A stretch of 25,956 bases of DNA from Syntrophomonas sp. UBA4911 (GCA_002398105.1 DHCD01000059.1:1-25956); one strand, 5' to 3'; counted from the stretch's first letter, positions 8,948 through 17,120 are shown. The notes: generated from the sequence alone by a model not told the origin. Made by a program: numbers and translations.

Positions 8948-10344
8948 AAATAAGGTACGTACATAGAATCACAGGTGAAATTCGAGGCGGTATCTTCCGG
9001 GGCACCGGTAATAATGACCTTACCCGGCCATTGGTTTACGATTTGCTGCAGATAGTTGCTGGTATTGTCGGCGGTAATATCATCAAAACCGAGCATTACG
9101 AAATCATAGCCCTGCTCCAGCTTATCCAGAGCCAGGTCATAGATTTCATCGTCGGCCGTTTTATCACCATTTTTATCCTTTACCAGCTGCGGCTCTATTT
9201 CCGGGTTCAGCAATTTCGGCCCGGAGTGTAATAATAAAGCCGATTTTTGCAATTGTTCGGTCAGGGTAAACAAAGAGGGTGCTTTCAGATCCTGATCCTG
9301 GGAACTGATAATCCCATTCTCCTGGGGTGGTTTTCCGGTTATCATAGCTGCCAGCCATATGTTTTTTCCCCGCGGATATACCCCGACCGCCTTCACCGCC
9401 GGGGCTGCGTTTTTCAGAAAGGATAGTCGTCCTTTCTCAAGAGCCTGGATATAACGGCTATAGGTCAAACCATTCCCCACTACTACCAGCACTTTTTGGC
9501 CATTTTCCAGATAGTGCCGGGCATCATAGTAGGTATCCATGATACTGGCCGGAGGGGGATTTACTATGACCCCGGCTATTTTCTCCAGCCGGCTGCGTTC
9601 ATCCAGTTCCAGGTAATTGACATAGTTTTCTTTCAGCTCAAAGTAACCCCGGTTTTCCAAATAACGATATTCTCCGTCAGCCCCCATCAGCAGCAGCATC
9701 GCTCCATCCTGAACCGGAGTTAAGTCCGCCAGCCGGAAAACCCGGCGTTGGGTATAGACCGAAGCAGTATAGTTTTTTCCCTGATTTTTAATCGCAGCCT
9801 GACCTTCAGGATAAGGGTATTGCAGCAGGGTACGGGTATAGAGTTGTCCCGGAGTAATGCGGGCCAGCTCCTTTTCCAAATTGATAACCGTTAGGCCAAA
9901 ATGGGGTGAGCTTTCACCCGAGACTATAACAATTTCTTTAAGCATTTTGGCATTGCTGTTAACCGGATGGTTGAGGTTGATGGCTTCCCAGCCGTTTTGA
10001 GCCGTAAAGGCAATATAGGATTTCTCCAGTCCCTGGGCCGGAAGTGAGGAAGTAAAGCCGTCGCTGCCGACCAGGTATATCTGCTCCGGTATCGCTATGG
10101 GTTGGGCGGCGGTGATGATATCGGTCAGTTTAATAGCCCGGTACTTGTGCCCGTCAAAGTTTATTGCCTGCAATTTACCCAGCTGCTGCGGGTCTTCCAG
10201 TTTTATCACCCGGGCAACATCCCCCACTATTTTCAGTGGAGGAATATAGCCGGGAGTCTGCCGGAAAACTCCAAAGACCAGGCTCCCTATGATAAAGCCC
10301 AGCAAGCCCAAGCTCATGGCCAGAAGCCAATTTCTTCTGTTCAC
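8935..10344 (-). CDS. Membrane-anchored protein: SUOX-like domains plus degenerate alkaline-phosphatase-like domain
   Basis: I choose GTG 10344 (469 residues). AAGGAG lies 8 bases before it, whereas ATG 10380 would overlap the upstream gene and has no clear site. One N-terminal helix (about 6-27) anchors it with the rest outside. Residues about 35-145 resemble a SUOX-fold domain (YRAIKLTDII, SDGFTSSLP), and about 185-262 look like a weaker second copy. The C-terminal half reads like the alkaline phosphatase/phosphodiesterase superfamily: VLVVVGNGLTY, then AAMITGKPPQENGI, DKNGDKTADDEIYDLAL and DFVMLGFDDIT. The usual metal-binding Asp of the first motif is Asn here (about residue 291), so activity is doubtful. 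Its 3' end overlaps the next gene by 13 bases. Confidence 0.75.
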   Translation of the reverse strand: MNRRNWLLAMSLGLLGFIIGSLVFGVFRQTPGYIPPLKIVGDVARVIKLEDPQQLGKLQAINFDGHKYRAIKLTDIITAAQPIAIPEQIYLVGSDGFTSSLPAQGLEKSYIAFTAQNGWEAINLNHPVNSNAKMLKEIVIVSGESSPHFGLTVINLEKELARITPGQLYTRTLLQYPYPEGQAAIKNQGKNYTASVYTQRRVFRLADLTPVQDGAMLLLMGADGEYRYLENRGYFELKENYVNYLELDERSRLEKIAGVIVNPPPASIMDTYYDARHYLENGQKVLVVVGNGLTYSRYIQALEKGRLSFLKNAAPAVKAVGVYPRGKNIWLAAMITGKPPQENGIISSQDQDLKAPSLFTLTEQLQKSALLLHSGPKLLNPEIEPQLVKDKNGDKTADDEIYDLALDKLEQGYDFVMLGFDDITADNTSNYLQQIVNQWPGKVIITGAPEDTASNFTCDSMYVPYLCLK

Positions 10345-10367
10345 TGCTCTAACTCCTTCTGTCTCTG

Positions 10368-11471
10368 TTATTCCAGGCATTCAATCACGAGCAGGTTGTC
10401 CATGCTCTTATCTGCCGTACCGGGACAATAAAAGGCCAGATTCCCTTGGGCATTTTCATGGATCAAACCATTCCCCAGCTCATCAACTGCCAGTTCCAGA
10501 CTTTGACCGTCAAGGCTGCTGAACTTGTATCGGGCCGCGCGGCTCAGGCCGGTTTGTTTAATGACATCTGATAAGGCGATTCCGCTTTGTCCCTCCAGCG
10601 TCTGCGGGGGCAATACTTTTTTCCCCTGGGAATAGGCCATAAAGCTGGTCTCACCATAATTGATGCAGAGCAGATCCCGTATATGCATGCCCTGCGGCAA
10701 GTGGGGCGCAAGGAATTTCGGCGCTTCTTTACCCGTTATTTTGATATAGGCGCTCAGGAAATTAGATCCCGTTTCGTTCTTGTGCAAGCCGTCGCCGGCT
10801 GTGATAAAGACGTTTGAGATCTTATCGCTCCCAGCATAGGCGTTGACTAAATCTTTAGTCTTAACCGCCTTGTCGGTGCTGTCAAAATCCTTTAGCTCTT
10901 CTTGCGGCAATGTCTTTACGGCTGTCTCCAGGAATATCACCTTTTTGACCGGCGTCTGTTCAGCTCCGGTCTCCAGGTCGATCCTTTCCAGCATCCGTAC
11001 CCAGTACATGGCTCTTTCGCCCGGAATCACCACCCGCACCGGCCGATTTTCCTCATCCGGAGATTTACCGTCAATCCGGTAGGCCAGGATAATAGAGCGA
11101 TTCTTCAGAATATCGGGCGGAACTGCAATGGAATAGCCGTCCCGGGCCGAAAACCGAATGGTGCTGTAGTCTTTTACCGATTTTCCCTGCTGCTGCAGTA
11201 CGTCTTCCAGCAAACATCCGGTGGCTTTAATCTTGACCACTTCGCCATTGGATCGGGTGGCCCGGGCCTTTTTGGTAATCGCCGGGAGCTTTTTCAATTC
11301 CCCTACGGTAATTGGGTAATCACTGTCCGTCAATCCCGTAATGACAAATTCCTGCCCATCTTCAGCAGTCAGATCGCCGGCGGTTTCCGTTTTTTCCCCG
11401 CAGCCGGCCAAGGTCAGCATTATAATAAATATCAGTAAAAACGGGAGCAGTCTGTTTACCATTTTACGCAT
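10368..11471 (-). CDS. Lipoprotein with two SUOX-fold-like domains
   Basis: A 367-residue protein starting at ATG 11471, about nine bases after GGCAGG. A signal peptide ends in lipobox LAGC, so Cys24 should be lipidated and the protein held on the outer face of the cytoplasmic membrane. Residues about 42-170 form a SUOX-like domain (ITVGELKKLP, GCLLEDVL, DGYSIAVPPDIL, RPVRVVIPGERAMYWVRMLERI). That domain has the order and spacing of the molybdopterin family but no recognisable Mo-ligand Cys. Residues about 270-367 repeat the pattern weakly (GIALSDVIKQTG, SLDGQSLELAVDEL). The binding role is inferred and the ligand is unknown. It lies 23 bases before the next gene of the cluster. Confidence 0.8.
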   Translation of the reverse strand: MRKMVNRLLPFLLIFIIMLTLAGCGEKTETAGDLTAEDGQEFVITGLTDSDYPITVGELKKLPAITKKARATRSNGEVVKIKATGCLLEDVLQQQGKSVKDYSTIRFSARDGYSIAVPPDILKNRSIILAYRIDGKSPDEENRPVRVVIPGERAMYWVRMLERIDLETGAEQTPVKKVIFLETAVKTLPQEELKDFDSTDKAVKTKDLVNAYAGSDKISNVFITAGDGLHKNETGSNFLSAYIKITGKEAPKFLAPHLPQGMHIRDLLCINYGETSFMAYSQGKKVLPPQTLEGQSGIALSDVIKQTGLSRAARYKFSSLDGQSLELAVDELGNGLIHENAQGNLAFYCPGTADKSMDNLLVIECLE

Positions 11472-11491
11472 CTAATAAAACCTGCCTTTTT

Positions 11492-12013
11492 CTATTCCAT
11501 TTCCAGGCTTACCAGAAAGTTGGTAAACCGCTGACCAAATTCATCAGCCATGATAATGACTCGCATACTGCCTTCCTGTCCGGTTTTGGTTTTTAAAGGC
11601 TCGCCCCCGTCGGCATAAGCGATATAGACATTATCCGGCTGCAATACTTCGCTCATCTCCAGCCCTGAGGTATAATTGTCGATTCCGCAGGTTATGACCC
11701 GGGTATAGCGCGAGGTAAGCTCAGGGTCAATATGGTCGAGAATTCCTCTGAGTTCGGTACAGGTGAAGAGGTGTTCGCTTTGGCCGCCAGACGAGTTAAT
11801 CACCATTTTCTTTTCTACCGCCGGCAACTGCCGCAGGTCTGCAATATTAAGCAGAGCCAGCCGGTCGTCGCCGGCTTTGATCAGCAGCTGCCCTTCCTGC
11901 AGGTCATCCTGGCTGCGGTTTAAGAAAGAACATACGGCCACCAGCACTACCAGCAGCAAGATACCCCATAGCAATAATTTTTGCGTTTTATTACTTCCAG
12001 TCGTTTCCTGCAT
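11492..12013 (-). CDS. Small membrane-anchored SUOX-fold-like protein
   Basis: A 173-residue protein with one N-terminal helix (about 12-30) and a single extracytoplasmic domain. The domain has ALLNIADLRQLP, FTCTELRGILDHI, a central NYTSGLEMSEVL and a final VIIMADEFGQRFTNFLVSLE. This matches the SUOX-like domains of its neighbours, with no obvious cofactor ligand. The start ATG 12013 has only a weak ribosome site (GGGTG) and lies 13 bases after the SLH gene stop. It could be a membrane-side adaptor in the same surface complex. It is too short to be an enzyme of the sulfite oxidase family. Confidence 0.75.
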   Translation of the reverse strand: MQETTGSNKTQKLLLWGILLLVVLVAVCSFLNRSQDDLQEGQLLIKAGDDRLALLNIADLRQLPAVEKKMVINSSGGQSEHLFTCTELRGILDHIDPELTSRYTRVITCGIDNYTSGLEMSEVLQPDNVYIAYADGGEPLKTKTGQEGSMRVIIMADEFGQRFTNFLVSLEME

Positions 12014-12026
12014 GGCTTGGCACCCG

Positions 12027-13922
12027 TTATTTCAGGAGGTTCAAGGCATTTACAATAACTGCGGCCGCCTCCGCCCTGGTTGCTTTGCCACCCGGTTTAA
12101 AGGTGTTATCGGGGTAGCCTTTTATGATCTGGTTGCTCACCGCGGTAGCAACGTCCTCCCGAGCCCAGTCGGCAATGCTGTCATTATCGCTGAATTGATT
12201 TGAGACTGCGGAGGTAGTAAGCCGGGCTGCCTTTACCACCATGGACGCCATCTGCTGCCTGGTTATGGGCTCATCGGGAGCAAAGGAATTGTCACTGTAA
12301 CCGCCGACAATTCCTGCGGCAGTGGCAGCGGCAATATAATCCCGGGCCCAATGTCCGCTGGTATCGGCAAAGTGCTTGCCATTGGCCGCAGTCAGACTAA
12401 ATGCTTTTACCACGGCAGTGGTATATTCCGCCCGGGTAATGGTGGCATCAGGTCGGAAGTTGCCGTCGGGGTATCCTTTAATAGCACCCCGGGCAACCAG
12501 ATCTTTAATCCTATCCGCCGCCCAGTGATTGCTTATATCTTTTAAGGAATTGGCCGCAGCAGCCGTTCCAGGCTGATTGACAGGTCCCGCCTGTCCTGAA
12601 GGGCTGTCTGAAGAATTGCTTTCTATGGTTGGCGCAATTTTGAAGACGCGGGTATAATTCTGCTTCATACCGGGTCCGCTGATTTGAATGGTATAGTCGC
12701 CAGCTACGGTATCGGCTGCCGGAGTGAATTCTTCGCTGAAATCACCGCTTTTATCAATAGTACCGGTATAAACGGTTTTCTCTCCGGGACCGACAATTTC
12801 CAGTCTGGCACTGGTCAGGCCGTTGAGGGATCCATTGATCTTGATTTTATTACCCGGTTGTACGGTACAACCCGCTTCGGGGCTGGTCAGAACGGCAGCA
12901 GCGTCTGTTCCTGACGGCGCCACCACCTTAAAAGTCTGTTTGCGGCCCAGGCTTGATCCCGTTTTCGGCCCTGCCTCAATAGTATAGTTGCCGGGTACGG
13001 CATCCGGTCCCAGGAGGAATTCCTCGGTGATTTTACCGTCCTTGACCGCAATGTCAAAGACCGTATATACGATATGGTTATCAGGATCGGTAACGGTTAA
13101 GGTAACCGATGACATTTTTTCAACCGTGCCGGCGATTTCTACCGTGTCTCCTACCTGATAGGTTTGGTCTGCCGCCGGTTTATCGAAAGTCGCCCGGGGA
13201 GCAACTACCGAACCTCCCCCTCCCGACTGCAGTTTGCCGAATACTTCTATTTTATATACCCAGCGGACAAAGTTCATGGTGATGCACTCTTCGGGAGCAA
13301 TCTGCCCCAAGCACAGGCGCAGACAAGTTGAGCCGTCAAGATTGTTCCAATCGGGCTTATCCAGCCAGCGGCCCTGAGAAGAGGTTATGGCCAGCATCGG
13401 TACAACCGGAACGGCTCCCGCGCTCACCTTTTGGACATCAATATAAGAATTGCTGTTCTCATCCCAGTCAGTATCCCAGCATTCCACTATTTTGGGGAAA
13501 TAGTAGCCGGCTCGGTCAAACAGCACATTCCGGTCCAGTTTTTTTACAATATTATCAGTAGCATAAAATCGGCAGTAGCTTATGGAATTTAAATCTATAC
13601 CCTGACTGCTTAAAAAGGTAGCCAGATCTAAGCCCTTGCCGGCAGTGAATACCGGAGCCGGCATCCTGTCTATGGAAGAATATTCCCGCTGTACCTGGGG
13701 CATGCTCTCCAGTTCGGAAATACTATAAGTTGCTAATTCAAAAACCTCCCCCTCATCATTGAGTACAACCGTAAGCGAGGTGGCCGGATCACTATACTCC
13801 GTCTTGGCCATAGCCGTATCTGATCGTATCATTCCTGCAATACTGAATATTAATAGAAAAATCACCAATATAGCTGCCCTGGTTTTTGCGTTGGGACTGG
13901 CCCCGAATTTTATCAACTGCAC
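12027..13922 (-). CDS. S-layer homology surface protein with SUOX-like and two Ig-like domains
   Basis: A 631-residue secreted protein, first gene of the minus-strand cluster. GTG 13922 follows AGGAGGGAG by seven bases. The signal helix is about residues 17-38. The SUOX-like domain (about 50-235) has PAPVFTAGKGLDLATFLSSQ, YYFPKIVE and FVRWVYKIEVFG. Two beta-sandwich modules follow (about 245-345 and 348-440), both ending in a GNYTI/GDYTI pattern. Three SLH modules form the C-terminus: HWAADRIKDLVARGAIKGYP with ITRAEY, HWARDYIAAATAAGIVGGYS with ITRQQM, and DWAREDVATAVSNQIIKGYP with ATRAEA. SLH triads bind wall polysaccharide, so this protein should tie the complex to the cell wall or S-layer. 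Confidence 0.92.
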   Translation of the reverse strand: MQLIKFGASPNAKTRAAILVIFLLIFSIAGMIRSDTAMAKTEYSDPATSLTVVLNDEGEVFELATYSISELESMPQVQREYSSIDRMPAPVFTAGKGLDLATFLSSQGIDLNSISYCRFYATDNIVKKLDRNVLFDRAGYYFPKIVECWDTDWDENSNSYIDVQKVSAGAVPVVPMLAITSSQGRWLDKPDWNNLDGSTCLRLCLGQIAPEECITMNFVRWVYKIEVFGKLQSGGGGSVVAPRATFDKPAADQTYQVGDTVEIAGTVEKMSSVTLTVTDPDNHIVYTVFDIAVKDGKITEEFLLGPDAVPGNYTIEAGPKTGSSLGRKQTFKVVAPSGTDAAAVLTSPEAGCTVQPGNKIKINGSLNGLTSARLEIVGPGEKTVYTGTIDKSGDFSEEFTPAADTVAGDYTIQISGPGMKQNYTRVFKIAPTIESNSSDSPSGQAGPVNQPGTAAAANSLKDISNHWAADRIKDLVARGAIKGYPDGNFRPDATITRAEYTTAVVKAFSLTAANGKHFADTSGHWARDYIAAATAAGIVGGYSDNSFAPDEPITRQQMASMVVKAARLTTSAVSNQFSDNDSIADWAREDVATAVSNQIIKGYPDNTFKPGGKATRAEAAAVIVNALNLLK

Positions 13923-14077
13923 TTCTCTTCTCCCTCCTGTAATAAGCTAAATTAAATTAACTCAAAAGAACATTATATTCAATCTACCAACAACCACTAA
14001 ATGCGCCTAACTGCTAATCATGCCATCCGCCCTTATTAGCTAACATAAATGAACTAAACTACAAAATTCTTAACATA

Positions 14078-14106
14078 AATCTAATTCTTATATGCTATAA
14101 TGTCAA
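14078..14106 (-). promoter_or_regulatory. Candidate sigma-70/A promoter for the SUOX/ExbB cluster
   Basis: On the minus strand TTGACA (14106-14101) and TAGATT (14083-14078) are 17 bases apart. The -35 is a perfect consensus and the -10 matches at four of six. It lies about 155 bases before the GTG of the SLH gene. Its -35 shares a base with the -10 of the opposing promoter, so the two may compete for polymerase. Confidence 0.5.
14093..14101 (+). promoter_or_regulatory. Candidate extended -10 promoter for the ECF ATPase
   Basis: TGCTATAAT is a perfect extended -10 element. No good -35 is found at the usual distance; the nearest, TTAACA at 14070-14075, gives a 20-base spacer. Extended -10 promoters can work without one. 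It lies about 225 bases upstream of the ATPase start codon. Confidence 0.45.
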
Positions 14107-14325
14107 CCATAGTTTAACATTATTTTTATTTATCTATCGCCATAAATCCCTTTAAACATGGTTTTTTCAAGACTACGCGCAGCAATTTCTTTTTGATTGC
14201 CATCGTATGCGTCTTTTAAAGCCGTTTGCCCAAATCAAACAAAAACTATCATAACACAATATACAATCGACACTTTTATATCTCATTTTTAGTCACTAAT
14301 CTACATTTTTTGAAGGAGATAATTT

Positions 14326-15054
14326 ATGAAAGCCGTGATCGTTAAAAATTTAAGTTACCGGTATCAGGCAGAGGGAAAGGACATATTAAAAAACATCTCT
14401 TTTGATGTAATTCGAGGTGAGATCATCACTTTGATGGGCTTAAGCGGTTGCGGGAAAAGCACTCTTTGCTGCTGTTTAAGCGGGATTATCCCCAATTGCC
14501 AGGGAGGAATAATGGAAGGAGAAGTGCTGATTAACGGTATAGATACCCGGGACTATGGAGTTGCCCGTCTGGCCCGGGAAGTAGGAATAGTTTTTCAGGA
14601 TCCGGATACCCAGCTTTTTTCCCCCACCGTGGAAGATGAGATCGCCTTTGCACCGGAAAATATGTGCCTCTCCCCCATTCGCATCCGGGAAAGGATGGAT
14701 TATGCGGTTGATTTGTTGGGAATCGGTTCCTTAAGAAATGCCAATCCTCATAAGCTTTCGGGCGGGGAGAAACATCTGGTGGCTCTGGCTTCAGTTCTGA
14801 CTCTTGATCCATCGGTATTAGTTCTGGACGAAGCTTTATCCCAGCTTGATCATGCCGGGCGAAGGAAAGTAGCCCATGCCCTGGAAAAACTGCGTTCTCA
14901 GGGCAAAACCATAATTGCGGTGGAACACGATCTTAAAACGGCCGTTATCGCCGACCGGATAATGGTAATGCAAAACGGAGAATTAACCCGTTATGAACCC
15001 AGGGAAACATTCCTGGCGGATAGAGATTTCCTGCTGGCCAGCCGGTTAATATAG
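14326..15054 (+). CDS. ECF-type (cobalt/vitamin family) ABC transporter ATPase
   Basis: A 242-residue cytoplasmic ATPase with ATG 14326 seven bases after GAAGGAGAT. Walker A is GLSGCGKST (residues 38-46). The Q-loop region VFQDPDTQLFSPTVEDEIAF is typical of EcfA/CbiO proteins. The signature is LSGGEK, Walker B is VLVLDEAL and the switch histidine sits in VEHDL. Such ATPases drive ECF uptake of B vitamins, cobalamin, cobalt or nickel with EcfT and an S component. Neither partner is in the window: the next gene is a convergent kinase. It may serve modules encoded elsewhere. Its position facing the SUOX/ExbB cluster hints at a shared substrate. Family EcfA proteins are usually somewhat longer (about 270-290). 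Confidence 0.9.
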   Translation: MKAVIVKNLSYRYQAEGKDILKNISFDVIRGEIITLMGLSGCGKSTLCCCLSGIIPNCQGGIMEGEVLINGIDTRDYGVARLAREVGIVFQDPDTQLFSPTVEDEIAFAPENMCLSPIRIRERMDYAVDLLGIGSLRNANPHKLSGGEKHLVALASVLTLDPSVLVLDEALSQLDHAGRRKVAHALEKLRSQGKTIIAVEHDLKTAVIADRIMVMQNGELTRYEPRETFLADRDFLLASRLI

Positions 15055-15101
15055 AATCCGTCTCTTCCAAGCCCACTACCTCATACATACCATTAGTTGC
15101 C

Positions 15102-16355
15102 TCAAGTTACTTTACCACTGGCAATATCATTTACCGAGTCCGCCCCTTTTCTCTGTCCTGCCGGTAATTCCACCACAAAGGCTGTTTCGGCTCCGGGCTT
15201 GCTGGTAGCGTAAATTCTCCCCCGGTGCTGTTCCACAATTGATTTGGCGATAGCCAAACCCAGACCATAGCCCCCGTTTTCCCGGCCCCTAGCGGTATCC
15301 GCCCGATAAAAGCGCTCGAATATTTTTCCCAGGTCTTGGGCCGCAATACCCGGACCGGTATTGGTAACCCTCAGCTTGGTTTTATTTTCGGAACTTGCAA
15401 GGGATACGGTTATGATTCCATTTATCGGGGTATTTTTTACGGCATTATCAATTAAGATGTTGACGACTTTTCTTATGCCCTCCTGGTCTCCATTCAGGTA
15501 AACTTCTCCTTGGATGCACGGCTTAAGGGTTATATGATCTTCAAAAAGAACCACTTCGAAGGACAAGAGTATGCCGTTTACGACCTGGCTCAAATCAAAA
15601 CCAGAAAACAGCGGCCTCATTTTCACATGATCAATCCGAGCCAGAGCCAGCATGTCGTCAACCAGACCAGCCATTCTATCCGTTTGGGTAGAGATATATT
15701 CTATCCAGCGAGCCTGGCTTTTCACGGTTGCTTCACTATTGGCCGCAATCAACGCCAGATTCGTCTTTATCACCGTAAGCGGAGTTCTGAGCTCATGGGA
15801 AGCGTCAGCAATAAACTGTTTTTGTTTTTCAAACACCTCTTGGATAGGTTTGATGGATTTGTTGGCAAAATATATACTGATGCCGAAAAGCAGTATCAGG
15901 CTGATCCCACCCACCGTCAAAAATATCTGCAGCATATTCATGAGGGTGCGATGCTGTGGGGTACGGTCTACAAAGACGATTTTGGCGCCATGGGGAGTTT
16001 CTTGTTTCAGAAAGGCGTAACGGGCCTCCTCAATTCGTATTTTGCCTGATAAAGCTTCAGTTTTGTATGCCTGACGCACCGCCCGGGCAATGACTTCCCG
16101 GTTTATATTCATGAATGAAAACGTTTTTACGATATTGTTTTCTTTATCCAGCTCAGCCGTCATGCTGGTTGCTGACATGGGATCATCCGGGAAAGAGCGG
16201 GGCGGGGCGAACATTACAGTGTTCAAGGCAAACTCGGTCTGGCGGTCTCCCGCTATGGCAGTCAGCATGTAAATAACAGAGAAGATTGCTGCAAAAACAA
16301 TGGTCAGCAGCGCCATATTTATAGTTACAAATTTTCGTTTCAGCTTATAAAACAC
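15102..16355 (-). CDS. Membrane sensor histidine kinase
   Basis: A 417-residue kinase. The GTG start at 16355 lies eight bases after GGAGG in the end of the response regulator gene, three bases past that gene's stop. Transmembrane helices at about 11-33 and 142-164 enclose a sensor region of about 110 residues with no recognised fold. The phosphoacceptor is His187 in ASHELRTPLTVIKTNL. The N box is NILIDNAVKNTP, and the G boxes are VTNTGPGIAAQDLGKIFERF and GGYGLGLAIAKSI. It is of the OmpR-partner type (HisKA plus HATPase_c). The signal is unknown. It is probably cotranscribed with the regulator and divergent from the VTC/CotH operon, which is the likely target. Confidence 0.95.
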   Translation of the reverse strand: MFYKLKRKFVTINMALLTIVFAAIFSVIYMLTAIAGDRQTEFALNTVMFAPPRSFPDDPMSATSMTAELDKENNIVKTFSFMNINREVIARAVRQAYKTEALSGKIRIEEARYAFLKQETPHGAKIVFVDRTPQHRTLMNMLQIFLTVGGISLILLFGISIYFANKSIKPIQEVFEKQKQFIADASHELRTPLTVIKTNLALIAANSEATVKSQARWIEYISTQTDRMAGLVDDMLALARIDHVKMRPLFSGFDLSQVVNGILLSFEVVLFEDHITLKPCIQGEVYLNGDQEGIRKVVNILIDNAVKNTPINGIITVSLASSENKTKLRVTNTGPGIAAQDLGKIFERFYRADTARGRENGGYGLGLAIAKSIVEQHRGRIYATSKPGAETAFVVELPAGQRKGADSVNDIASGKVT

Positions 16356-16358
16356 GCT

Positions 16359-17030
16359 TTATTCCTCCAGCTTGTAGCCGATTCCCCTCATAGTGGTTAT
16401 CACGGCCCGGGAACCAATATGAGCCAGCTTTTTTCGTAAGAATGATATATATACTTCAATGTTATTGTAATCGGCTTCAGAATCAAAGCCCCAGACTTTT
16501 TCAATCAGCTCGTCCTTGCTTACCGCACGATGGGGGCGATACATGAAATATCTCAATATCTCGAATTCCTTTAAAGTCAGCCTTACACTGCCGTTTTTTC
16601 CCTCCAGCTCATAAGAGGACAGGTTAAGACGGAAATCGGCAAAGCTCAAGGTATCATCCAAGATCATTTCCCCCTTGCGCCGGGAAAGCGCTCTTATTCG
16701 GGCCAATAATTCCGGCGCGGCAAAGGGCTTTACCAGATAATCATCCGCCCCACCGTCCAGACCGGTAATTTTATCTTCCAATTCGCCTTTGGCAGTCAGC
16801 AATATGATTGGGGTAGAAATCCCGCCTGACCGCAGCTGCTGCAGCAGTTCCAATCCGTTCAATCGGGGCAGCATGATATCCAGCAGGATCACATCATATA
16901 TTCCCGTCATGGCGTAATCAAGTCCGGTTTCTCCATCATAAACAGCATCCACCATATATTTGTTTTTTATGAGGAGCTCGGTCAGGGCTTCAGCAAGCTG
17001 CTTTTCGTCTTCAATCAGCAACAGTCTCAT
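16359..17030 (-). CDS. OmpR/PhoB-family response regulator
   Basis: A 223-residue regulator with a receiver domain (1-120) and a winged-helix DNA-binding domain (about 128-222). The phosphoacceptor is Asp51 in VILLDIMLPRLNG. The acidic pair is Glu7/Asp8 and the conserved Lys is in YLVKPF. The effector domain has the usual VRLTLKEFEILRYFM and TMRGIGYKLEE. ATG 17030 follows GGAG by six bases. It forms an operon with the kinase. TTAAG direct repeats in the upstream region could be its own binding site. Confidence 0.96.
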   Translation of the reverse strand: MRLLLIEDEKQLAEALTELLIKNKYMVDAVYDGETGLDYAMTGIYDVILLDIMLPRLNGLELLQQLRSGGISTPIILLTAKGELEDKITGLDGGADDYLVKPFAAPELLARIRALSRRKGEMILDDTLSFADFRLNLSSYELEGKNGSVRLTLKEFEILRYFMYRPHRAVSKDELIEKVWGFDSEADYNNIEVYISFLRKKLAHIGSRAVITTMRGIGYKLEE

Positions 17031-17086
17031 ATTGTTCTCCGCCTTTTGCGTTCATTTACTCGCATCTTTATATTACCACGCCAACC

Positions 17087-17120
17087 TTAAAAACATCTTT
17101 AAGCTTAAGATTCATTTAAG
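17087..17120. promoter_or_regulatory. Candidate OmpR-family binding site (TTAAG direct repeats)
   Basis: TTAAG begins at 17099, 17105 and 17116, and a related TTAAA at 17087. The spacings of 11-12 bases (17087 to 17099 and 17105 to 17116) are about one DNA turn, as in PhoB/OmpR-type direct-repeat sites. The array lies between the divergent response regulator and the VTC operon, so one bound regulator could control both. Confidence 0.4.

Larger units (their letters stand above)
13923..14325. promoter_or_regulatory. AT-rich divergent intergenic region (403 bp)
   Basis: No gene is visible here. The region separates the minus-strand SUOX/ExbB cluster from the plus-strand ECF ATPase and is much richer in A and T than its flanks. 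It contains the back-to-back promoter elements listed separately. A further minus-strand TATAAT (13977-13972) has a poor -35 (TTAGTG, 17 bases upstream). About 220 bases lie between the plus-strand promoter and the ATPase start, enough for a leader RNA. I see no convincing riboswitch or terminator stem in it. Confidence 0.6.

Noticed and set aside
10345..10380. Upstream ATG start for the SUOX/phosphatase-like protein
   Set aside because: It overlaps the lipoprotein gene and lacks a site, whereas GTG 10344 has AAGGAG eight bases upstream.
8935..13922. Molybdenum oxidoreductases such as sulfite oxidase or YedY
   Set aside because: The domains resemble the fold, but I find no aligned molybdenum-ligand Cys, no Tat (twin-arginine) signal and no Mo-cofactor genes nearby.
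13923..14325. Cobalamin or other riboswitch ahead of the ECF ATPase
   Set aside because: The leader is long enough but AT-rich, and I could not find the conserved boxes or a stable multi-stem fold. A covariance-model search would decide.
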